Shown piece after piece: positions 18,403-26,834 of a DNA stretch of 64,000 nt. The stretch lies in contig JAWKNW010000002.1 of assembly GCA_041391505.1 (NCBI GenBank), positions 186,001-250,000 of the forward strand. The letters run 5' to 3'. The stretch is from Rhodothermales bacterium. GTDB taxonomy: Bacteria > Bacteroidota > Rhodothermia > Rhodothermales > JAHQVL01. A model generated the notes under the pieces. The model was not told where the DNA came from and did not search any database. It saw only the letters and a list, made by a program, of their open reading frames with translations. The translations under genes were made by a program, and so were the position numbers. Within the stretch, counting starts at the first letter, position 1, and each line of letters starts with the position of its first letter.

Positions 18403-19623
18403 ATGATGCATCGCGCCGCCATCGCCCTGCTGCTCACGACTACCCTCACCGCCGGCGCCGCGCTGGCGCAACCCGGCCGCGCCCCGGCCCTCCCCGACGG
18501 ATCCGCGAAGGCGCTGGTCGAAGGCACCTGTACCGTCTGCCACACGACGGCCAACATCAGCCAGTCCGCCGGCTACGATACGCCCACCCGCTGGCGCGAG
18601 GTGTTCTCGTCGATGGTGACCCTGCCCGACGCCCAGGCGACGGCGATCGCGGAATACCTGGCCGAGCATTTCCCCGAAAAGCCCGGCCGCCGGCCGACGC
18701 TGGTGGACGGCCCCATCGAGATCGAGATCAAGGAATACCTCACCCCCACGCTCGGGCAGCGCACCCGCGACCCCATCGAGGCGCCGGACGGCGCGATCTG
18801 GTGGACGGGGATGTGGGCCAGCCTCGTCGGACGCATGGATCCGGTCACGGGCGAGATGAAGGAATACAAGCTCCCGCCGGAGGCCCGGCCGCACAGCATC
18901 GTGCCGGACCCGAACGGCATCATCTGGTACACCGGCAACAACAACGGCACCATCGGCCGGTTGGACCCCGCGACGGGCGCCATCACCGAATACAAGACGA
19001 AAGCCCGCGATCCGCACACGCCTACGTTCCACCCGAACGGCAAACTCTACTTCACGTCGCAGGGCGCCGGCATGCTCGGCCGGCTCGATCCCCGCACCGG
19101 AGAACTCATCGAGGTCGACACCGAACCCCGCCCCTACGGCATCCAGGTGGCGCAGGACGGTACGCTGTGGGTGGCCTACAACGGCACCAACAAGCTCGGC
19201 GCGCTCGATCCCGAGACGATGGAAGTCCGCTACTACACCGTCCCGAACGAGCGCTCGCGCATCCGCCGGCTGGGGCTGACGAGCGACGGGATGGTCTGGT
19301 ACGGAAACTCGACGATGGGCAAGATCGGCCGGCTCAACCCGGCGACGGGCGAGATCAAGGAATGGGATTCCCCGAGCGGCCCCACGTCGCACCCGTACGC
19401 GATGGCCGTGATCGACGACAAGATCTGGTACAACGAGTCCGGCATGCGCCCCGACGCGCTCGTGCGCTTCGACCCCGAGACCGAGTCGTTTCAGAGCTGG
19501 GCAATCCCGTCCGGCGTGGGGATCATCCGGAATATGTGGGTGACGCGGGATGGCCGGCTCCTCATCCACCAGAGCAGCTCCAACCGACTGGGGATCGTGA
19601 CGATCCAGGATCTGGTGAATTGA
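18403..19623 (+). CDS. Exported cytochrome c / Vgb-type beta-propeller protein
   Basis: A 406-residue exported protein. Residues 1-22 are a signal peptide (MMHRAAIALLLTTTLTAGAALA). CTVCHTT gives a heme c motif at Cys43-Cys46-His47 in a short cytochrome domain ending near FPEKPG (about 90). Residues ~100-400 form a seven-bladed propeller of the virginiamycin B lyase/SMP-30-like type, with repeated GRLDPxTGxIxEY and DGxIWWTG or GxIWYT blades. Vgb enzymes linearise streptogramins, but with an N-terminal cytochrome this is more likely a periplasmic redox or sugar-related enzyme. Comes 111 bp after the giant surface gene. The start may be 18403 or 18406. Confidence 0.82.
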   Translation: MMHRAAIALLLTTTLTAGAALAQPGRAPALPDGSAKALVEGTCTVCHTTANISQSAGYDTPTRWREVFSSMVTLPDAQATAIAEYLAEHFPEKPGRRPTLVDGPIEIEIKEYLTPTLGQRTRDPIEAPDGAIWWTGMWASLVGRMDPVTGEMKEYKLPPEARPHSIVPDPNGIIWYTGNNNGTIGRLDPATGAITEYKTKARDPHTPTFHPNGKLYFTSQGAGMLGRLDPRTGELIEVDTEPRPYGIQVAQDGTLWVAYNGTNKLGALDPETMEVRYYTVPNERSRIRRLGLTSDGMVWYGNSTMGKIGRLNPATGEIKEWDSPSGPTSHPYAMAVIDDKIWYNESGMRPDALVRFDPETESFQSWAIPSGVGIIRNMWVTRDGRLLIHQSSSNRLGIVTIQDLVN

Positions 19624-19652
19624 CGGCAATAGTCCACAAGCAAGGCTACTAA

Positions 19653-20783
19653 ATGGCTAATCCAAAGCACCTGGAAATTTTCCAACGAGGAGCTCTAGAG
19701 TGGAATAGCTGGAGAAAAGGTACTGCAGAGTTCCCCGATCTATCCCACCACAGACTGGATGCTAAAGATTACAGTGGATGGGACTTTAACTACTCTGACC
19801 TTTCTTTTATTGACGCGTCAGGGGTTACTTTTGATAAATGCAGTTTTCTGGCGGCAAGACTGTCTGGCGCAAACCTTAGCCATTGCAGCATTATACCCAC
19901 CTCTCTTGTCAACACAAATCTCGAACATTGCGATCTATCGCATGCAATAATAGTTGGCGGCAATTTTCAAGATGCAAAGTTTGAAGACACGATATTAATA
20001 AAGACCAAATTCCAAGAAGGCGTTTGGGCAAGTCCAAATCAAGTAGCAGGCAAAGCTAGTACTGCTTTTATTGATTGCGATCTCAGTAGAGCTCAATATC
20101 TTGAGACTTGTATTTTTGAAGGAAACGTAATTATTGACAACAGAACTCTTAATCGATCAGTCGATTTATCCACTACCTTCCTTTTAAACGCTGGACTTTC
20201 AAAGGAAGAGGTCAGAAGTTACTCACACGATGCCTCAATAACGATCATATTCAAAGAGAGTAGCTGGAGAGACTTGGTGCCAATAGAGCACGCGCTCAGA
20301 ATCATGGCAATCTATGAGAAGGATTTTGACATCGTCCGATCTGATGATAGGCTCATACTGAAACTGCAGAACCAGAATCAGCTAAATCAAGCACTCGAAA
20401 CCATCGGCGCCCTTCTATCGGCACTTCAGGCCTCAAACAGAGATCAATTGTCTTCGATCCGCGTAACGCAAAGAGGATTACCGGATGCGGTCACATCAAA
20501 TGATGAACTCGCCTTTCTCCTCACCTTTTTAATTGACCTATACGAACAGGACAACCATCCGCAAGCTCTACTAGAAGTGGCGGGGAAAGGCATACTAGAG
20601 TCATCTGCGATTGGAAAGTTATTCCAAGGCTTTATTGATTGGACACACTCTCGCCTGAATCCTGACCCTGCCCGCGAAAAGGTCCAACAGATCTATAAAC
20701 GATGCAGAAAATTGTACCCTGAGTTGGACGAATTCAGAAGATTATCGGACTCAAGCACAGATCCAAAGAAACTCAACAGATAG
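19653..20783 (+). CDS. Pentapeptide-repeat protein with unknown C-terminal domain
   Basis: A 376-residue cytoplasmic protein. It begins with FQRGALEWNSWRKG, a conserved lead-in of many pentapeptide proteins, followed by pentapeptide repeats at about 28-160 (LSHHRLDAKDYSGWDF, ARLSGANLSHCS, NTNLEHCDLSHA), which fold as a right-handed beta-helix. The C-terminal half (about 190-376) is helical and not recognised. The gene is distinctly AT-richer than both neighbours and sits 30 bp after the cytochrome/Vgb gene, suggesting lateral gain. The lead-in resembles that of the pentapeptide-TIR protein 3.7 kb away. The role is unknown; a sensor or regulatory part of a defence module is possible. Confidence 0.75.
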   Translation: MANPKHLEIFQRGALEWNSWRKGTAEFPDLSHHRLDAKDYSGWDFNYSDLSFIDASGVTFDKCSFLAARLSGANLSHCSIIPTSLVNTNLEHCDLSHAIIVGGNFQDAKFEDTILIKTKFQEGVWASPNQVAGKASTAFIDCDLSRAQYLETCIFEGNVIIDNRTLNRSVDLSTTFLLNAGLSKEEVRSYSHDASITIIFKESSWRDLVPIEHALRIMAIYEKDFDIVRSDDRLILKLQNQNQLNQALETIGALLSALQASNRDQLSSIRVTQRGLPDAVTSNDELAFLLTFLIDLYEQDNHPQALLEVAGKGILESSAIGKLFQGFIDWTHSRLNPDPAREKVQQIYKRCRKLYPELDEFRRLSDSSTDPKKLNR

Positions 20784-20814
20784 ATTCGACCTGAGGGAGT
20801 AAACCCAAATAAAA

Positions 20815-20854
20815 ACAAGAGTGTGAGTCTCTGACTGACCTTGCACACTCTTGT
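20815..20854 (+). terminator. Hairpin after pentapeptide gene
   Basis: An 11-bp perfect stem (20815-20825 with 20844-20854) lies 31 bp after the stop at 20783. It lacks a good T-run, so it may be a weak terminator or a 3'-end stabiliser. Confidence 0.5.
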
Positions 20855-20995
20855 GATCATGTCAAGCTGAGACTCTTAGCCCTTCTTCGTCGGGCTTTCT
20901 TACCAGGCATGACAATGCTTTGGCGTAGAGTCAGCGAAAACTCGGGGACGGGAGGGCTTCAGGATGGCGCCGAGTGGTGTAGTTTCTAAAACGTC

Positions 20996-21130
20996 GTGTC
21001 ATCCCGACCGCCCTCCCGTGCCCACGGGAGGAAGTGGAGGGACCTCCTTAAGTCTGGCAAGTTGCCAACCAGAAGGAGGTCTCTCCGCTACCGTCCCGGC
21101 TTGCGCCGGTACGTACGGTCGGGATGACAA
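20996..21130. repeat. Inverted repeat element with dispersed-repeat look
   Basis: TGTCATCCCGACC near 20997 is mirrored by GGTCGGGATGACA near 21117-21129, and inner segments (GGAGGGACCTCC near 21037 and AGGAGGTCTCTCC near 21073) are also partly complementary. The whole can fold into a branched hairpin. The end sequence resembles short dispersed repeats known from other GC-rich bacteria. Confidence 0.75.
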
Positions 21131-21236
21131 CGCATTTTTTTATTCACACCACTCGGCGGCAAACCCCATATCGGTGTTTATGCTGATGCTCAATTTTTCG
21201 ATCGAACGCTAGCTTATTTCTGCTGAGTATGATGCG

Positions 21237-21992
21237 TCAATCCGGATACGTTTTCAGCCGGATGTTGCGGTACTCGACCTTCATCGGCGGGCCGACGTGC
21301 ACCTGGACGGCGATCTGGCCGTCGACCGGCCGGCTCGGGTCGTCGTCGACCACGACGCTCATCACCTGCCCGTTGATCAGGTGGATCATCGTGTTGCCGC
21401 GCACGATCAGGTGGACGGCGTTCCAGCCGTCCGTCACCGCCTTCGCGAGTTCGTCGTTGTCTCCGATCTCCGACACGAGGATCGGCGTGCGCCCACCGAC
21501 CACGTGCGTGAGTTGCCCGCGCAGGGCGAGGAAGAGCCGGCCTTTCTCCTCGTAGTTGTTGCCGGCGTACCGTAGCGGCCCGTCGATGTCGCACTGGTAG
21601 CCGCGCATCGAAAATGCGTTCTCCGGCGTGACGGGGTCCGGAATGACCACGCTTCGGTAGTTGACGCCGCTGTTGCCCCGGTCGGTGATCCTGTACTCGA
21701 GTTTCAGCTCGAAGTCCTTCGGCTTTCCCCCCTGCCAGATGATGAAGGTGTTGCTCTTGACGAGCGTCTCCGGCGTGATCTCGCCGACGAGGGCGCCGTT
21801 TTCGACGCGCCAGTGGGTGTCGTTGCCTTTCCAGCCGTCGAGGTTCTCGCCGTTGAAGATGGAGACGAAGCCCGGCTCGTCGCCGGCGACGGGCTCGGGG
21901 CGGTCGCTCTGTTTGGGGACGAACGGCTCGGCCTGGCCGTAGGCGGCCATCGCGAAGAAAAGGAGGAACGGATAGGTGAGGAGGCGTTTCAT
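21237..21992 (-). CDS. Secreted DUF1080 (3-keto-disaccharide hydrolase-like) protein
   Basis: A 251-residue exported protein. The start at 21992 has GGAG 6 bases upstream and gives MKRLLTYPFLLFFAMAAYG, a signal peptide. The body is one DUF1080 concanavalin-like domain: FVSIFNGENLDGWKG, WRVENGALVGE, DFELKLEYRITDRGNSGVNYRS, GYQCDIDG and WNAVHLIVRGNTMIHLINGQVM are its typical blocks. Members act on 3-keto-glycosides or bind glycans; activity here is inferred. Single gene, convergent with the AT-rich pentapeptide gene. Confidence 0.88.
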   Translation of the reverse strand: MKRLLTYPFLLFFAMAAYGQAEPFVPKQSDRPEPVAGDEPGFVSIFNGENLDGWKGNDTHWRVENGALVGEITPETLVKSNTFIIWQGGKPKDFELKLEYRITDRGNSGVNYRSVVIPDPVTPENAFSMRGYQCDIDGPLRYAGNNYEEKGRLFLALRGQLTHVVGGRTPILVSEIGDNDELAKAVTDGWNAVHLIVRGNTMIHLINGQVMSVVVDDDPSRPVDGQIAVQVHVGPPMKVEYRNIRLKTYPD

Positions 21993-22193
21993 GGGGGTCT
22001 CCGGGTTACGGCGCTCCACATAACATACAGCAGCGGACCCGCAATGCAACGCCTGGGGTGGAATGAAGCGGGCACCGATACCCGCCGGCATGGTGTTCAT
22101 CTACCCAATCCTGCTGTACCTTCAGGGCCTCACCGTGGATAAAGAGTCATCTTTATGCCTGCTTCCGGAAACCCTCAAATGCAAAACCGCCGC

Positions 22194-22856
22194 ATGACCG
22201 AACTCCACTGCAAGGGCATCATCTTCGACCTGGACGGCGTGCTGATCGACTCCGACATCGTGTCCAACCGGCACTGGAAGCGCTGGGCCGAGCTGAACCA
22301 GGTTTCGTTCGAGCACATCGCGGCCATTCACCACGGCCTGCCCCCCGTCCGCACCGTCGCCGCCGTGGCGCCGCATCTCGACGCGGCCGCCGAGTCGAAA
22401 GTATTCGAGGAATGGGCAGCCACCGACATGGAGGACCTGAAGGTCTACGACGGAGCGCGCGCGCTGCTCGCCGGCCTGCCGGCAGGTCGCTGGGGCATCG
22501 CCACCAGTTCCTTCAGGGGGCTGACCCTTTCCCGACTCCAGTTTCTCGGTCTGCCGGTACCCGACGCGCTCGTGACGGTCGACGATGTAAAAAACGGCAA
22601 ACCGAGTCCTGACCCCTACCTCCTCGCCGCCGAGAAGCTCGGCCTTCCCCCTGCGCAATGCCTCGTCATCGAGGACGCGCCGGCAGGGATCCGGGCGGCG
22701 AAGACGGCGGGGGCGCGGGTGATCGCCGTGGCTTCGACCAATGAAGTGCCGGCGCTGCACGAGGCGGATTTTGTGGTGGGGGACTTGCGCGACGTTGCAG
22801 CAAGGGAAACAGCTCGCGGGATTGAAGTTTTGTTGTCAGCGTTGCTAGCGACATAG
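22194..22856 (+). CDS. HAD-superfamily phosphatase, beta-phosphoglucomutase-like
   Basis: A 220-residue cytoplasmic hydrolase of HAD subfamily IA. FDLDGVLIDSD (11-21) gives nucleophile Asp12 and acid Asp14; ATSS is the motif II Ser region; KPSPDPYLLAAEKL holds the motif III Lys; VIEDAPAGIRAAKTAGA is motif IV. A helical cap lies between motifs I and II. Likely substrates are small sugar phosphates or glycerol-3-phosphate, but the exact one cannot be read. The frame is open to an ATG at 22155, which is an alternative start; the one chosen places motif I at the usual distance. Divergent from the DUF1080 gene. Confidence 0.86.
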   Translation: MTELHCKGIIFDLDGVLIDSDIVSNRHWKRWAELNQVSFEHIAAIHHGLPPVRTVAAVAPHLDAAAESKVFEEWAATDMEDLKVYDGARALLAGLPAGRWGIATSSFRGLTLSRLQFLGLPVPDALVTVDDVKNGKPSPDPYLLAAEKLGLPPAQCLVIEDAPAGIRAAKTAGARVIAVASTNEVPALHEADFVVGDLRDVAARETARGIEVLLSALLAT

Positions 22857-23396
22857 TGTCATCAACTGCCGAATACTGGACTGATATGTCCAGTATTCGA
22901 ATACCGTTACAATACGACGATCCGAATTTCCAATTTCGTAAAGTTAACAGTGCTGGCCCTTGTCAGCTTATCATCTGAACGACGACATCATAGGCACCTG
23001 ATACGGGGTGCAGAGCAGCATCTCCCCGTAGTCACAAAAGGCTCTAAGGATTCAAGAGATGGGATAGTCACGAAGCGGTTGCTCTACTTTGGGTTAAGTG
23101 GGCACCGTTCAGCCTGACCCTTTCAGTAGTAGTGCATCATGATTTGACGCGCGGTCAAATCACATTTTGCTTTATCCAGAGCGGGATGTTTTCGCGCACC
23201 CCTATCTATGCGACACTGAATAATCCGCAACAACACCATGCACAATGCAATAGACGTCCATTGATAGATTCGAGCAATCATTGTTGACTTCGATCATTTG
23301 CAAGATCTTGGACAACAATAGCTCATGCGTTCAAAATCCGCATTTATGATTAGTACCGAATGTAGACCGGAATTCTTAAAAGAATAATGAGGCTAT
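22857..23396. other. AT-rich intergenic region before the TIR gene
   Basis: 540 bp with clearly lower GC than the HAD gene and no credible reading frame. A 12-bp perfect hairpin sits at its left end (22870-22899). The rest probably contains the promoter of the pentapeptide-TIR gene and remnants of the DNA gained with it. Confidence 0.45.
22870..22899 (+). terminator. Perfect 12-bp hairpin after HAD gene
   Basis: CGAATACTGGAC (22870-22881) pairs with 22888-22899 over a six-base loop, 13 bp after the stop. No T-run follows, so it may be a factor-dependent terminator or the edge of inserted DNA. Confidence 0.5.
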
Positions 23397-24452
23397 ATGC
23401 TACAGGCGATACCAGAACACGTTGAACTCCTCAACAGAGGGCCCGAGGCATGGAATGGCTGGAGACAAAATAATCAGACACAACCAGATCTACGTTTTAC
23501 TGATTTGTCTGGACGAGATTTATCCGGATACAATCTTGAAAATGTATATCTCGAAGGCTGCAATCTAACCGAAGCAAGACTTGTTTCCCAGAACCTACAT
23601 CAGTCCCAGTTTCAATCAGCCCAACTTCTTCGGACGGACTTCACCGGCTCAGATCTTTCATATGCAGAGTTCTCACGCGCCTATCTCCATGGAGCCAAAT
23701 TGGCTTCATGCAATCTAAATAATGCAGATCTCGAGGGGGCAATATTCTTGTTCAGCGATCTACGAGAATCACATCTTGACAAAGCCAGATTCGGCGATAC
23801 TATCTTATTCTCAAGTGACCTGTCCGGATGCAAAAGTCTCGACTCCATTATCCACTATTCGCCTAGCTCAGTCGACCACGGTACACTAAGTCTCTCTGGA
23901 GCACTGCCGCTGGCCTTTCTCAGAGGCGTGGGATTCCCGGACAATTACATTGATTATATCCCTGCATTATTCCATAACGCAATCCAGTTCTACTCGTGTT
24001 TCATCAGCCACTCAACAGAAGATCACGAGTTCGCGCGAAGACTTTATGCGGACTTACAAGACCAAGGCGTTAGATGCTATTATGCCCCCGTGGACATGAA
24101 AGGCGGCAAGAAAACTCATGAGCAGATTGACCAAGGCATCAAGATGCACGACAAACTGGTATTAATCCTGAGTCCAGCGAGTATCACAAGCAAGTGGGTC
24201 GAAAGAGAAATACGCCGAGCGAGGCATCAGGAGGAGGAAGACGGAAAGAGACGACTTTTCCCTATTAGCTTAGTGCCATATAAAATGTTAAAAAACTGGA
24301 AGCTCTTCGACTCTGACCTTGTCTTAGATCTCGCAGCCGAAATTCGCGAATATTACATACCTGATTTCACCGAATGGAAGTCACATGATAAGTACCACAA
24401 TGAATTCCAAAAACTGCTCAGGGACTTAAGACCTGATGAGGAGTCGATTTAA
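23397..24452 (+). CDS. Pentapeptide-repeat–TIR domain fusion protein
   Basis: A 351-residue cytoplasmic protein. It starts with the lead-in LLNRGPEAWNGWRQ, then pentapeptide repeats at about 31-145 (FTDLSGRDLSGYNLENVYLEGCNLTEA and onward). A TIR domain follows at about 196-330: IQFYSCFISHSTEDHEFARRLYADL is the first strand and AA-loop, RCYYAPVDMKGGKK the BB-loop region, LVLILSPASITSKWVEREI the helix holding Glu271, aligned with the catalytic Glu of NAD-cleaving TIR domains (W-x-x-x-E). It is AT-rich among GC-rich genes and lies directly left of a tRNA-associated integrated element. A role as an NADase effector in phage defence is inferred from TIR families. Confidence 0.87.
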   Translation: MLQAIPEHVELLNRGPEAWNGWRQNNQTQPDLRFTDLSGRDLSGYNLENVYLEGCNLTEARLVSQNLHQSQFQSAQLLRTDFTGSDLSYAEFSRAYLHGAKLASCNLNNADLEGAIFLFSDLRESHLDKARFGDTILFSSDLSGCKSLDSIIHYSPSSVDHGTLSLSGALPLAFLRGVGFPDNYIDYIPALFHNAIQFYSCFISHSTEDHEFARRLYADLQDQGVRCYYAPVDMKGGKKTHEQIDQGIKMHDKLVLILSPASITSKWVEREIRRARHQEEEDGKRRLFPISLVPYKMLKNWKLFDSDLVLDLAAEIREYYIPDFTEWKSHDKYHNEFQKLLRDLRPDEESI

Positions 24453-24457
24453 AATAA

Positions 24458-24502
24458 AGACTACACAAAGGGCATAAAATCACATCAAATTCAGTGTAGT
24501 CT
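24458..24502 (+). terminator. Hairpin after TIR gene
   Basis: AGACTACAC (24458-24466) pairs with GTGTAGTCT (24494-24502), just after the stop at 24452. The 27-base loop and weak T-run make this a tentative terminator. Confidence 0.4.
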
Positions 24503-24653
24503 AACTTCAATCGATATCACTCGCTCACACTTCCCGTGCACATGCACAGAAATTGCATTGCTCTTCGACGCATCCCATAAATGACTTACCACGCTAGGCA
24601 TATTGGTAGGACCTTGGCATTTCCGGCGAGATGGGTGCACGCAAACGCAAAAA

Positions 24654-24686
24654 AAACCCGAAGGGTCTTTGAGACCCTTCGGGTTT
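24654..24686 (-). terminator. Stranded terminator of the tRNA-Lys gene
   Basis: A 14-bp perfect stem (24654-24667 with 24673-24686) followed on the minus strand by T residues (positions 24653 down to 24649). No minus-strand gene lies to its right except the 14-bp tRNA fragment 8 bp away, so it was most likely the terminator of tRNA-Lys before the element inserted. Confidence 0.85.
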
Positions 24687-24694
24687 GAAATGCA

Positions 24695-24708
24695 GTGCCT
24701 CCGCAAGG
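24695..24708. other. attL core (tRNA-Lys 3' fragment)
   Basis: GTGCCTCCGCAAGG, identical to the last 14 positions before the CC of the tRNA-Lys 3' end at 40669-40682. The sequence differs on both sides beyond the core. Confidence 0.8.
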
Positions 24709-24944
24709 GCTTACCCTGATTTACGCACGTCTGCGCCACTCCACACCTGTCCCGCTGAAACCCTTCGAAATCAAGGGCTTGCGGCAACACATCGCCTCAC
24801 AGGATCAAATTTCGAAGGTCAATTCCCCGTAGGCTGCGCTCACATTACAGCCTACATTCTTCCACGCAAATATTTTTGGGAACATCCATTTGTTCGACAA
24901 GGGAACAAGAAACCAATCCTTATAGAACCGCAGCCTTTGAACTT

Positions 24945-25943
24945 ATGTCGAGATTAACTGCAGAGTACTCAATTGACATCCCCAGTCCCTGCCTGATACA
25001 GTGGCCGATAGATGAGACGCCTACGATTGACGCAACGATAGACGGCTTCTCTGTACGAATTGTACTGCAACCCGTAAAAGACTGGCGATTGACACACAAG
25101 GAAGAGAACTACTATGTCACTAGCATTGACTCCCTTGAAATATTCGTTTCGCGCGAAGAAAACGAATCACCACCTCCTTCACGATTGAATGCAAAGGGAG
25201 GAACTGATTTTTCAGACCAATACCCTTTTATCAATGAACGTGCGACTCCTTATCGTGACATCGCTGTAAAGGCTGCCAATCGCCTGTTGAATTTCTACAA
25301 ATATCATCTCCATGCCCCATTGATAGAGCCTATTCCGGAGGGACACAATGGCTTTGCAAACCCTAGATGGTTCATCGATGATGACGAACAGATAGCTGGT
25401 AATAAGGTAACCTTCACAGTCGAATATGTAGCAGGGTTACATGGAGAGTTGAGAACGTATAAATTCAGGCCTGCAGATGAGTCTATTCTTCAGAAGTACC
25501 TGACCAATGTGCCGGACCATAGTCTAGCAGATGAGCTCTTGGCCGATGCGAAATCTGCATGGTTCGAGCACAATTATCGGAGAGCCGTGCTCGAACTTGC
25601 CATTTGCGTGGAAGTCATGGTGAAGCGGAAATATTTTGAGAAGGCCTCACCAGCGGGAGCAGCATTTGATTACCTAGAGGACAAATCACAGATCAGAGTG
25701 CGTGTGTTGGATCTCATTGATAAAATAGCTTCTGAAGCTTTCAATCGCAGTTTCAAGAATGAGCACAAGAATGAATACAATCATATAGATGAGTTATTCA
25801 GATGTCGCAACAAGATCGCTCATAGAGGAGAGTTGAAGTTTCGAAATGAAGCTGGTCAAACCGTTGAGGCCGATTCCGACATGGTGGCTCTTTGGTGGGA
25901 AGCTGCCTATTGCTTGAAGGACTGGCTCCATGAGTTATCCTAG
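24945..25943 (+). CDS. HEPN-domain protein (putative RNase)
   Basis: A 332-residue cytoplasmic protein, first gene inside the integrated element. The N-terminal ~170 residues are beta-rich and not recognised (FSVRIVLQPVKDWRL, VTFTVEYVAGLHGELRTYKF). The C-terminal ~140 residues are helical and contain FRCRNKIAHRGEL, where Arg288 and His293 form the R-x4-H motif of HEPN ribonucleases. A substrate-sensing N-terminal domain joined to a C-terminal HEPN domain resembles the plan of ApeA-type phage-defence proteins, but I see no sequence match I can vouch for. AT-rich. The ATG at 24945 was preferred over an upstream TTG at 24876. Confidence 0.72.
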   Translation: MSRLTAEYSIDIPSPCLIQWPIDETPTIDATIDGFSVRIVLQPVKDWRLTHKEENYYVTSIDSLEIFVSREENESPPPSRLNAKGGTDFSDQYPFINERATPYRDIAVKAANRLLNFYKYHLHAPLIEPIPEGHNGFANPRWFIDDDEQIAGNKVTFTVEYVAGLHGELRTYKFRPADESILQKYLTNVPDHSLADELLADAKSAWFEHNYRRAVLELAICVEVMVKRKYFEKASPAGAAFDYLEDKSQIRVRVLDLIDKIASEAFNRSFKNEHKNEYNHIDELFRCRNKIAHRGELKFRNEAGQTVEADSDMVALWWEAAYCLKDWLHELS

Positions 25944-26159
25944 CATTAAACTGGAGCATGTGGAGGCCATGCATCCGGGGAGGGGGGTACAAATCTCCAG
26001 CACTACCAGCCTCGGGACCGGCGGAGGCAGTCAAATTTTTACGCCGTCAGGTTTCCAGAATCGGTTTTCGCGGCCCAGGGCTCCCCCGTGAATCGCCGTT
26101 TTTCGTGCGGCCAGACGCGATCCACGCGATCCGGGGCCGATTCAAAACCACATTTTTTC

Positions 26160-26834
26160 ATGCCAAAACACCCCAAAAACTATATGAAAAAGCAGCAACT
26201 TTCGACCCTCATCCTGGACGTTCGCGAGCATCCGGCCGTCAAAACGGTGATCGATCGCCTGCGCCGGCTGAAGCAGGACATCCAGCGCCTCAACGAGATG
26301 GTGACCGAACGCCAGGCCCGGGCCACCGAGGCCCGCAAGACCCTGGGGCGCCTCGAGCTCGACGCGGCCATGGGGCGCGACGTCGACGCGGCGGCCCGCC
26401 AAGCGGCCATCCGCGACCTGCAGGCGGCCGAGGCCGACCTCGACGTGGTCACCGAGGAGGCCCAGCGCCGGGGCGGCATCTCGGTCGACGTCGCTGCCGA
26501 GATCGGGCCGGCGATCGAGGAGGCCGGCCGGGAGGCCACCGAGCTCCTGGATCCGGTGCTCCGCGCTCTGACCCAGCAGTACACCGACGGCCTGGCAATG
26601 ATGGCATCAGCGGGGCGCGATCTCCACGAGATCTACGGCGCGCTCAGTCACAGCATGCAGGCGACCCATCGGAAGTACGGGGTGCACCAGAACATCCGCA
26701 CCCCGCACGACACGCCCGTGCTCGCGATTGGCACCCTCGGCTACGAGGGCGTGTTGCAAGTGATGGAGAATCACCTCCGGACGCTGCGCGCGATGGGGTA
26801 CACGGCCACCCAGACGGAGGAGAGCCATGTCTGA
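26160..26834 (+). CDS. Coiled-coil protein, phage-module associated
   Basis: A 224-residue protein, no signal peptide. Residues ~15-110 are highly charged and helical (TVIDRLRRLKQDIQRLNEMVTERQARATEARKTLGRLEL), a likely coiled coil. The C-terminal part (LHEIYGALSHSMQATHRKYGVHQN) is not recognised. Its last 8 bp overlap the start of the prohead protease gene, so they are translated together. By position it may be a scaffold or head-assembly protein, but this is only inferred from the neighbours. An alternative start lies at 26184. Confidence 0.62.
   Translation: MPKHPKNYMKKQQLSTLILDVREHPAVKTVIDRLRRLKQDIQRLNEMVTERQARATEARKTLGRLELDAAMGRDVDAAARQAAIRDLQAAEADLDVVTEEAQRRGGISVDVAAEIGPAIEEAGREATELLDPVLRALTQQYTDGLAMMASAGRDLHEIYGALSHSMQATHRKYGVHQNIRTPHDTPVLAIGTLGYEGVLQVMENHLRTLRAMGYTATQTEESHV

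Larger units (their letters stand above)
20784..21236. other. Intergenic gap with hairpin repeats
   Basis: Holds a terminator-like hairpin (20815-20854) and a 135-bp inverted dispersed-type repeat (20996-21130). No credible gene is seen; the region becomes GC-rich again inside the repeat. Confidence 0.5.
24453..24944. other. Gap holding the left end of the integrated element
   Basis: Contains a hairpin after the TIR gene (24458-24502), the stranded tRNA terminator (24654-24686), the left att core (24695-24708), and about 235 bp of element DNA before the HEPN gene. An in-frame TTG at 24876 extends the next gene but is an unlikely start. Confidence 0.6.
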
